The notes beneath the pieces are model-generated. The model worked only from the letters and a program-made list of their open reading frames with translations, ran no database searches and was not told the origin of the DNA. A program made the position numbers and the translations under genes. From NCBI GenBank assembly GCA_035544675.1, contig DATKCA010000225.1, positions 1 through 8,371 on the forward strand: a DNA stretch of 8,371 nt, written 5' to 3'. The DNA comes from DATKCA01 sp035544675. Its GTDB lineage: Bacteria; Acidobacteriota; Thermoanaerobaculia; Gp7-AA8. Below are positions 1 to 7,195 of this stretch, one piece after another. Positions within the stretch are counted from its first letter, which is position 1; every line of letters starts with the position of its first letter.

Positions 1-117
1 TGGAGTAGGGGGTCAGGTCTTGCCTTTTCCCTTTCTCCACAACAAGTAGAGCTCAACCTGTGACGGCTCTACTTGTTGTGGAGAAAGGGAAAAGGCAAGA
101 CCTGACCCCCTACTCCA
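1..117. repeat. Perfect 52-bp inverted repeat (long hairpin), member of a dispersed family
   Basis: Bases 1-52 are the exact reverse complement of 66-117, around a 13-base loop (53-65). The arm has two parts. The outer 35 bases from the TA at 6-7 to position 40 recur exactly at 8310-8344. The inner 12 bases (41-52 pairing with 66-77) are unique to this copy. The outermost five pairs (1-5 with 113-117) extend into the C-terminal codons of the DUF4388 gene, whose TAG stop (110-112) is formed inside the right arm. No T-run follows either arm, so it is not a classical intrinsic terminator, although a stem this long could still stop transcription or block 3' exonucleases. It resembles the palindromic repeats mobilised by REP-associated tyrosine transposases (Y1_Tnp/RAYT), but no such gene is in the window, so that link is inference. 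The symmetry ends exactly at base 1, so the true arm may be longer. Confidence 0.95.
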
Positions 118-1255
118 GCGCGATGATCCCGTCCTTGAACAGCTTGTAGAAGATCAGCATGGCGTCGGGCTCGCGGATCGGGCTGATCTTGATCAGCGAG
201 CCCAGGTCCCACGTGCCGTTGATGCGGGAGAGGATGAAGCCCTCGTTCGGCGTGAAGTTCATCGTGGTGATCTCCTCGATCGGCTTGATGAGCTTCGGCA
301 CCTTCGCCTCGATGACCCCGAGGTTTCGCAGCTCGGCCAGGATGACCGCTTCGGCGCCCTTGATGGCGCTGCGCACCCTCGGATGCTGCGGGTCGAGGTT
401 CTGAGCGGCGCGGAGAAGCCGCTGGGTCTTCTCGAAGTCGCGATTCTTGAGCGCGGACTGCGCCGCGTTCAGCATCGACACGATCTCGTCGGTCTCGCTG
501 AAGCCCTCGGCGAACGGCGCCACCTCCGGCGTCGGCGTCGCTCCCCTCTCCGTCGTGCCGGTGGCGAAGCGAACGTAGCCCTCACGGGCCAGCCCGTACA
601 CGGTCGAGCAGACATGGAAGGACGAGGAGCGCGTCTCCAGCACCAGCTCGGCGATGCGACGCTTCCCGTTGATGGCCGCCACGATCATGCGATCGACGTC
701 GTCGAGCTCCGTGTTCGGCTCGAGGGGCTTGATCAGTGCCGGGATGAGCGTGTCGTCGGGAATCACCTCGCGCATGCGAACCCACTCGTCCACGCGCCGC
801 GTCCCCTCCATGATGATGCCGGTGACGTCGATCTTCAGCGGGATCATGGCCATCTGCGGCAGCTCGTTGTCGATGAAGTGAAACTCCCCTTCCTTCCAGA
901 GGAAGATGTCGTAGATCTCCTCCTCCGCCTTCAGGCGCATGAGCCGCACCAGATCGTCCTCGGTGATGAGGCCGATCGTCACCAGGATCTTACCGAGGAG
1001 GATGCCGGACTGCTGCTGGACTTCGATGGCTTTGCGGAGCTCCGGCTCGGTGAGGAAACCGTGGCTCATGAGGAACTGTCCGAGGTACTCGCGGGGATCG
1101 TTGGAGGCAGAGGAGATGACGCGGCCGGTCCTGAAGAAGACTTTCTTCTCGACCACGTCCCGGCTGACCACGAGCGTTCCGGTCTTCTGCCCCAGGCTGA
1201 GCCATTGGAGCAGGTCGCCCGGGAGCATCGTTTTGAGATTGCCGCTTACGCCCAT
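110..1255 (-). CDS. DUF4388 (PATAN-type) domain protein with tandem helical motifs, possible signalling adaptor
   Basis: The 381-residue protein has no signal peptide or membrane segment and is probably cytoplasmic. Residues 1-50 (GNLKTM, DLLQWLS, KTGTL, FFRTGRVISSAS) carry the DUF4388/PatA N-terminal signature. Residues 58-80 and 87-109 are two copies of an LG-x-x-L-x-x-x-G-hydrophobic-x-x-x-x-L motif, 29 residues apart, resembling the halves of an MshEN nucleotide-binding domain. The arginine that normally precedes LG is replaced (Tyr57, Leu86), so c-di-GMP binding is doubtful. The strand pattern resumes around 117-128 (FLWKEGEFHFID). Residues 258-300 look like one TPR-type helical pair (DFEKTQRLLRAAQNLDP). 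Residues 336-380 (NEGFILSRINGTWDL, then IFYKLFKDGIIAL) match a small winged-helix-like module common in DUF4388 proteins. I chose ATG 1255 because the family begins just before GNLKT and a TATAAT lies between it and the next upstream start (1324). No Shine-Dalgarno is visible. Family call is good; exact role unknown. Confidence 0.88.
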   Translation of the reverse strand: MGVSGNLKTMLPGDLLQWLSLGQKTGTLVVSRDVVEKKVFFRTGRVISSASNDPREYLGQFLMSHGFLTEPELRKAIEVQQQSGILLGKILVTIGLITEDDLVRLMRLKAEEEIYDIFLWKEGEFHFIDNELPQMAMIPLKIDVTGIIMEGTRRVDEWVRMREVIPDDTLIPALIKPLEPNTELDDVDRMIVAAINGKRRIAELVLETRSSSFHVCSTVYGLAREGYVRFATGTTERGATPTPEVAPFAEGFSETDEIVSMLNAAQSALKNRDFEKTQRLLRAAQNLDPQHPRVRSAIKGAEAVILAELRNLGVIEAKVPKLIKPIEEITTMNFTPNEGFILSRINGTWDLGSLIKISPIREPDAMLIFYKLFKDGIIALE

Positions 1256-1273
1256 GATTGCAAAGGGTTGTGA

Positions 1274-1279
1274 ATTATA
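1274..1279 (-). promoter_or_regulatory. -10 box (TATAAT) for the DUF4388 gene
   Basis: A perfect TATAAT lies on the minus strand with 18 bases between it and the ATG at 1255, giving a predicted leader of about 11 bases. No recognisable TTGACA-like -35 box lies 16-18 bases upstream, and the leader has no Shine-Dalgarno sequence. It sits in the 58-bp divergent gap shared with the mutase gene. Confidence 0.6.
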
Positions 1280-1294
1280 GCCGTTGCTCGTTAC

Positions 1295-1303
1295 TGGTAG
1301 GCT
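1295..1303 (+). promoter_or_regulatory. Weak extended -10 candidate for the mutase gene
   Basis: TG at 1295-1296 followed by TAGGCT at 1298-1303 resembles an extended -10 element. A start site about 7 bases downstream would fall at 1310-1311, immediately before the ATG at 1314, giving a leaderless or near-leaderless mRNA. The match is poor and there is no -35 box, so this is suggestive only. Confidence 0.25.
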
Positions 1304-1313
1304 TAACGCTGTG

Positions 1314-2915
<1,602 letters not shown>

Positions 2916-2944
2916 TCGGATAGATTCGCAACGCTCCGATGCCA

Positions 2945-2963
2945 ACGTATGGTATACGTATGG
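2945..2963 (+). promoter_or_regulatory. Toxin-antitoxin operator/promoter with direct and inverted repeats
   Basis: ACGTATGG occurs twice (2945-2952 and 2956-2963), and CGTAT (2946-2950) pairs with ATACG (2954-2958). The second repeat ends one base before the antitoxin ATG. TATACG (2953-2958) or TATGGT (2948-2953) could be the -10 box. TTCGCA at 2925-2930 lies 17 bases before TATGGT. A transcript would start at or within a few bases of the ATG. The layout suits autoregulation by a ribbon-helix-helix antitoxin, with the repeats overlapping the promoter; binding itself is inferred. Confidence 0.6.
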
Positions 2964-2964
2964 C

Positions 2965-3186
2965 ATGCGCAAGACGACGGTCTACCTGCCGGATGATCTG
3001 AAGCGGCGGCTGGAGGCGGCCGCTCGCGAGCAGGGTCGCGCCGAGGCGGACCTGATCCGCGACGCGATCGCGAATGCCGTCGGCTCAGCCGCTCCGCTGC
3101 CGCGCGTCCCGCTCGTTGCAGCCGGCCTCGGGAACTCGCGGGTCGCCGCAAACGCCGACGACTTCCTCGACGGCTTCGGACAGTGA
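2965..3186 (+). CDS. vapB: Ribbon-helix-helix antitoxin (VapB-type)
   Basis: The 73-residue protein begins with a ribbon-helix-helix DNA-binding domain. Residues 3-9 (KTTVYLP) form the DNA-contacting strand, followed by helix DDLKRRLEAAAREQG (10-24) and helix EADLIRDAIANAV (27-39). Residues 45-73 are proline- and glycine-rich and end in ADDFLDGFGQ, a typical toxin-wrapping tail. The partner toxin overlaps its stop codon by four bases. In the family the antitoxin neutralises the toxin and represses the operon through upstream repeats, and such repeats are visible just before the ATG. It lies 49 bp behind the mutase on the same strand, so read-through from the mutase promoter is possible. The family and role are clear; assignment to VapB rather than another RHH antitoxin rests on the PIN-domain partner. 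Confidence 0.9.
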   Translation: MRKTTVYLPDDLKRRLEAAAREQGRAEADLIRDAIANAVGSAAPLPRVPLVAAGLGNSRVAANADDFLDGFGQ

Positions 3187-3602
3187 TCCTGCTCGATACG
3201 AGCGGAATCCTGTCTGCGCTCTTTCCCGATCAGTATCGCCACAAGGATTGCGCGCGCATCCTTCTGGAATCCGATCCGCCGCTCATTCTGTCGCCGTTTG
3301 TCCTCGCCGAAACGGATTACCTCATCCACAAATACGGCGGCGTGGCCACGGAAGCTCTGTTTCTCGAAGACGTCGCACGCGGCGCGTATGAGCTACCGGA
3401 CTTCCGGGCTGCGGACGTCGATCAGGCACGGCAACTGGTGACGAAATACGCGTCGTTGCGAATCGGACTCACCGATGCTTCCATCGCCGTTCTGGCGGCG
3501 CGGTACGAAACACTCGACCTGCTCACGCTCGACGAGCGGCACTTTCGCGCGATTCGTCCGATGCCGCGAAAGAACTTCCGGATCCTGCCGGCAGACGCGT
3601 GA
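3183..3602 (+). CDS. vapC: PIN-domain ribonuclease toxin (VapC-type)
   Basis: The 139-residue protein is a full-length PIN domain, of the size usual for VapC. The conserved acidic residues that bind Mg2+ or Mn2+ are all present: Asp5 in LLDTSG, Glu43 in LAETDYL, Asp98 in GLTDASIAVLA and Asp117 in LLTLDERHF, so it should be catalytically competent. Family members cleave RNA, often tRNA or rRNA, to arrest translation; the target here is unknown. The start is GTG at 3183, inside a GTGA overlap with the antitoxin stop, which implies translational coupling and keeps toxin output tied to antitoxin. Its TGA stop (3600-3602) directly abuts the opposite-strand stop of the hydrolase fusion gene, leaving no room for a terminator between them. 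Confidence 0.93.
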   Translation: MILLDTSGILSALFPDQYRHKDCARILLESDPPLILSPFVLAETDYLIHKYGGVATEALFLEDVARGAYELPDFRAADVDQARQLVTKYASLRIGLTDASIAVLAARYETLDLLTLDERHFRAIRPMPRKNFRILPADA

Positions 3603-5834
3603 TCACCGCGCCGCTCGCGCCGCCTCCCTCAGATCCCGGAGCGTTGCGATCGCGCCGTGCACGCCGGCGATCCGGCCGACGTTGAGCTTCGCTGACTCGA
3701 TCCGCTCGATGAGGGCGCGGCTCTGCGGACGCGCCGGCTCCGGATTGGCAGGGTCGTAACGAAAAAGATCACCCTGAAACAGAATCCGCTCATTCGGCAA
3801 CCATAGAAAGAGCATTTCATCCGCGTGGGTCGGGGCATGAAGGCGATGAACTTCCACCGGCGGACCTCCACCCTCGAGAACCCGCTTCTCGCCGGAGACG
3901 AGATCCAGCGTGACGGCACCGATCGGCTCCTCACCGGCGAGCGTCCGCGGCGCCTTCGCGATCTGCCGGAAGAACGCCGCATTGCCCGGCGTGGTCACGA
4001 TCCGCGCTCCCGCGCGAATCAGCGGTACTGCGCCGCCGGAATGATCGAAGTGATGATGCGTCACCACGACCGACGACACTTTCTTCCCCGGGAACCTGTT
4101 CTCGAGCAATTCGAGCACCGCGCGCATGGACGCGGAGTCCACAGGCGCCTCGCCTATCAACAGCCCGTCATCCCGATCCACCACGAGCGACCGGTAGTCG
4201 CGCCCGCCGATGTTCGAGATCAGCCACACCTTTTCGGCCAGTTGTTCGATCGACAGGGCGGGAGCCGCGGGCGCCGCCTCCGGCGCGGGATCCGCGAACG
4301 CCGCCGCCACCTCCAACTCACTGACCGGCACTGCGCTCTCGAGCGTCGTCTCCGCGGAGAGAGCTCCGTCGACGAACACGCGGAACGTCGCATCTCCGTC
4401 CAGGCGCGTCTCCTCGCTTGCGTCGCCGGTCAGCTCATCGGAGATCGTCCGCACAATTCGGCGCAACCGGTTCTGCGAATCGAACCACAGCGTCACACTC
4501 GAGCCCTCGACCGCGGCCGCGACGATCGAGTAGCCGTCGCGAGCTCCCAGGATTCGCAACGAACCGGGCTGCTTCATCGCGGCGGCGATGAGCGCCGCCG
4601 GCAATCGCCGCAACACACGCAGTCTCAGCTCGGAGTCTCCGTCCGCGACTCTCGTCACCCTCTGTACGAAATTCGGCCAGTGAAGCTCGGAGCTGACGGA
4701 CATGCGGCCGGACCCATCGACGGTGACCTCGTCGACTGCCGGAAAGGCGTCGAATGGAGGAGCGGACCGCATCGATTGCGAGCGCGGATACGCCGCTCCC
4801 TTGAAACGGAATCGCATCGCCGCGACGGCCGCCCCTCCGTGACTCGCGAGCGCCCGTCCAAGGAGCTCGTGCGCCCGCAATTGCGAGAGCCAGCTTTCCG
4901 ATGCGATTTCCAGATCTTCCGAACCTTCGGGCCATCGACCGTCGAGAAACCGTGCGATCGCCGGCATGACGTTGTCGTCGTCCACCCAGACCTGATGCGC
5001 TGCACCCTCGACGGTCAGCAACCTCGCCACCGGTAGTACAGCCGCCCATTCCCTCCCGCCTCCGTAAGGCGCATTCCGATCTTTCGTGCCGTGGACAGTG
5101 AGGACGGGAACGTCGAGCGCGGCCAGGTCGATCGCGTCGACGTGCTTCCGGCGCGCCGACGCGAAGTGATGTTCCAGGTGGAAAGCCATGCGGCTGGGCC
5201 ACTCGTTCGGCATCGCGCAGTTCGATCTGAGGCCGGCGGCCGCTCCCCGATCGCCCACCAGTCGCACGCGGGTCACCAGCCACTCCTTTTCGCAATACTC
5301 CTGCGGATTCGTTTCATGGAAGCCGCGGGCTCGCAACGCTCTCACTTCAGCGAGGGCGGCGGCATCCATGACGTCTTCGCCGCTGTTGTCCTGCATCGGA
5401 GGGAGGGCCGATCCGAAACGCATCCTTACCGGTCCGATCTGGACGATCCGCTCCACACGCCCCGGGTGCTCGAGCGCGTAGAGCACGACCATCTTTCCGA
5501 GGTAGGAGTAGCCGATCGTGTCGAACCGGTCGATGGCGAAGTGACGGCGTACCGCTTCGAGATCACGAACGTCTGCGTCGATCGTGAGCAGGCCGGGTTC
5601 GGTCACGCGGCTGGATCGTCCGCGATTCCGCATGTCATAAAGGATGAGCCGCCGCGTCTTTGCCAGGGCGTCGAGCGCGTCGTCGAAGAGAAATCCACCC
5701 GGCACGATGAGTGTCTTCGAGCCTTCTCCCAGGGTGCGCCAGTACAGTCGGACCCCAGGTTCGGTCTCGAGCATGCCTTCCGCAGCGGATGCCGGGGTTG
5801 TCGTCAGCATGAGGATGAAAAGAAGGATGCGCAT
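3603..5834 (-). CDS. Secreted fusion of alpha/beta hydrolase and metallo-beta-lactamase-fold hydrolase
   Basis: The 743-residue protein joins two hydrolases. Residues 1-17 are a Sec signal peptide ending in ASA, without a lipobox, so it should be exported. Residues 20-300 form an alpha/beta hydrolase resembling proline iminopeptidase and lactonase types, with a likely triad of Ser110 (in GYSYLG), Asp252 (HGTKD) and His280 (GAAHQVW). The usual final Gly of the nucleophile elbow is Leu112. Residues about 315-510 resemble the beta-rich region (AAYPRSQSMR, PPFDAFPAVDEVTVD) that precedes the metallo-beta-lactamase domain in related secreted proteins. A Pro/Ala linker (515-526) leads to the metallo-beta-lactamase domain (528-740), with a complete metal set: His593, His595, Asp597 and His598 (THHHFDHSGG), His670, Asp689 and His726. 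Substrates are unknown; ester, lactone or beta-lactam bonds are all possible. It is last in the carA-regulator operon, 56 bp after the regulator, with a clear Shine-Dalgarno. Domain calls are strong; function is open. Confidence 0.88.
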   Translation of the reverse strand: MRILLFILMLTTTPASAAEGMLETEPGVRLYWRTLGEGSKTLIVPGGFLFDDALDALAKTRRLILYDMRNRGRSSRVTEPGLLTIDADVRDLEAVRRHFAIDRFDTIGYSYLGKMVVLYALEHPGRVERIVQIGPVRMRFGSALPPMQDNSGEDVMDAAALAEVRALRARGFHETNPQEYCEKEWLVTRVRLVGDRGAAAGLRSNCAMPNEWPSRMAFHLEHHFASARRKHVDAIDLAALDVPVLTVHGTKDRNAPYGGGREWAAVLPVARLLTVEGAAHQVWVDDDNVMPAIARFLDGRWPEGSEDLEIASESWLSQLRAHELLGRALASHGGAAVAAMRFRFKGAAYPRSQSMRSAPPFDAFPAVDEVTVDGSGRMSVSSELHWPNFVQRVTRVADGDSELRLRVLRRLPAALIAAAMKQPGSLRILGARDGYSIVAAAVEGSSVTLWFDSQNRLRRIVRTISDELTGDASEETRLDGDATFRVFVDGALSAETTLESAVPVSELEVAAAFADPAPEAAPAAPALSIEQLAEKVWLISNIGGRDYRSLVVDRDDGLLIGEAPVDSASMRAVLELLENRFPGKKVSSVVVTHHHFDHSGGAVPLIRAGARIVTTPGNAAFFRQIAKAPRTLAGEEPIGAVTLDLVSGEKRVLEGGGPPVEVHRLHAPTHADEMLFLWLPNERILFQGDLFRYDPANPEPARPQSRALIERIESAKLNVGRIAGVHGAIATLRDLREAARAAR

Positions 5835-5838
5835 GCGT

Positions 5839-5845
5839 CTCCTTT
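5839..5845 (-). promoter_or_regulatory. Shine-Dalgarno of the hydrolase fusion gene
   Basis: AAAGGAG stands four bases before the ATG at 5834 on the minus strand and supports that start. It overlaps a 10-base perfect palindrome, CCTTTAAAGG (5841-5850). This contrasts with the SD-less starts of the first genes in each transcription unit here. Confidence 0.75.
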
Positions 5846-5877
5846 AAAGGATCGCGGCATCGGAAGCCTGAGGAGAG

Positions 5878-5896
5878 GATCAGGAAAAGATCAGGA
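5878..5896. repeat. Short tandem duplication at the regulator stop codon
   Basis: GATCAGGA occurs at 5878-5885 and again at 5889-5896, separated by AAA (11-base period). Read on the minus strand, the upstream copy carries the TGA stop of the regulator gene (5891-5893) and the second copy places another TGA 11 bases downstream, in a different frame. It looks like a local duplication; no function is evident. Confidence 0.6.
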
Positions 5897-7195
5897 ATCG
5901 CTTCGGCGGGCGCCGAGGGAGCTCCGCGGACTCACTTCGGCGAGGAATGCGCGGAGGCGAGGATCGGAGTGCAGTCCCTTCCATCGGTCGTCGAGCCGTA
6001 CCAGGAGAAGGGAGAGGTCCTTCTGCTCGCGAGCTCGTGTGAGCCATTCCAGGGCGCGGTCGGTCTCGCCCGCCTCGGCGAACATGCCGGCGACGATGCC
6101 CGGCCTCACCTCGCCCTTGCGCAGCAGCGCGTCGACGCGCTGAATCAGTTGACTGCGGTCAAGGCTGCTTTCAGCTGTCTCGCGGCGCGCCAGCTTCTCC
6201 AGTTGGCGCTGTGCGTCGTCGTTCTCGGGATCGAGGCGCAGCACTCGCTCGTAGTCCGCGATCGCGATTGCGTCGTCGCGAAGCATCGTGTGGATGAAGC
6301 CGGACGCCATCAGCACTCCGGCCGAGTCCGGCGCGAACTCTTTGGCCGCGGCGATCATCCGCCGCGCTTCTTCCGGCTGTTCGGCCAGAAGGAGGAATTC
6401 GGCGCGCGCGGAGCGGGCCCGTGCGGATGGCGGCGCGATCGCCACGGCCCGACCGAGATGCTCGTCTGCCGCTTTCCAGTCCCACTGCAGCATGCGAAGC
6501 ATTCCGAGCGCGGCATGGCCCCCGGCGTGATCCGGATCGAGACGGATGGCGCGGAGCGCGTCGCGTTCGATCAGAGCGTCCGCGAGCGCATGCGAGATCT
6601 CCCCTCTGCTCACCAGAACGATCCGCGCGAACGCCCGTCCTGAAAGCGCAGCCGCGGAATCAGGGTGGAGCGCCAGCGCTCGATCGAACCATTCCAGCGC
6701 TCGACCAGCAGACGCCGCGCGCGCCAGATCGAGCTCGGCATCAGCGCGAGCCGTCAGCGCGGCCGCCTCTTTCCTCGCGGAATCCGGCCGCGCACCAATC
6801 ACGACGACGGCGATGAGCGCGAGGATGATCGTTGCGGCGGCGGCAGCAAAGCGCCATTTCGGCGACGCCGGGCCATCCTGCGTGTCCCTCACCGGCGCGA
6901 CGAGACGATAACCCCTGCGTGGAATCGTCCCGATATAGCGCGGGCGCCGAGCGTCGTCCCCCAACACTCTGCGCAGCTCGTAGATCGTGGTGGTGAGGAC
7001 TTCCTCCGTCACATGCACGTCGCCCCACACCGTTGCGATGATCTCATCACGCGTCAGCACGTCGCCGGGACGGCGGACCAGCATGGCCAGGACTTCGGCC
7101 TGTTTCCGCTCCAGACGAACCTCGAGGTCCGCCTTGCGAAGGCTGTGGAGATCGGCAGTGAATTCCCATTCTCCGATGCGAATCGGCGCGCTCAT
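5891..7195 (-). CDS. CadC/ToxR-like winged-helix regulator with membrane anchor and TPR domain
   Basis: The 434-residue protein is a one-component membrane regulator. Residues 5-100 are an OmpR/PhoB-type winged helix: QAEVLAMLVRRPGDVLTRDEI, then VWGDVHVTEEVLTTTIYELRRVLGD (57-81) holding the recognition helix, and RYIGTIPRRGYRLV (86-99) for the wing. Residues 115-134 (FAAAAATIILALIAVVVIGA) form one transmembrane helix, putting the DNA-binding part in the cytoplasm. Residues about 145-415 are helical with TPR-like repeats, recognisable from recurrent ALxxxPxxA patterns (RALALHPDSAAAL, AIRLDPDHAGGHAALG, RVLRLDPENDDA), probably outside as the sensor or partner-binding part. There is no receiver domain. 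Its ATG follows the carA TAG with no spacer, and GGAAGGGGAAG (7199-7209) inside carA serves as Shine-Dalgarno, so translation should be coupled. A role in controlling the downstream secreted hydrolase is plausible but unproven. Confidence 0.9.
   Translation of the reverse strand: MSAPIRIGEWEFTADLHSLRKADLEVRLERKQAEVLAMLVRRPGDVLTRDEIIATVWGDVHVTEEVLTTTIYELRRVLGDDARRPRYIGTIPRRGYRLVAPVRDTQDGPASPKWRFAAAAATIILALIAVVVIGARPDSARKEAAALTARADAELDLARAASAGRALEWFDRALALHPDSAAALSGRAFARIVLVSRGEISHALADALIERDALRAIRLDPDHAGGHAALGMLRMLQWDWKAADEHLGRAVAIAPPSARARSARAEFLLLAEQPEEARRMIAAAKEFAPDSAGVLMASGFIHTMLRDDAIAIADYERVLRLDPENDDAQRQLEKLARRETAESSLDRSQLIQRVDALLRKGEVRPGIVAGMFAEAGETDRALEWLTRAREQKDLSLLLVRLDDRWKGLHSDPRLRAFLAEVSPRSSLGARRSDS

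Noticed and set aside
1..117. Hairpins as CRISPR units or intrinsic terminators
   Set aside because: There is no regularly spaced array, and no T-run follows either arm as a standard intrinsic terminator requires.
383..1273. 296-codon plus-strand frame opposite the DUF4388 gene
   Set aside because: It is rich in Arg, His, Asp and Glu, has no motif, and lies wholly opposite a clear family protein.
3825..6143. Long plus-strand frames (3825-5036 and 5091-6143) opposite the hydrolase fusion
   Set aside because: Their compositions are Arg/His-rich without domains, and the minus-strand product has a signal peptide, triad and metal ligands in order.
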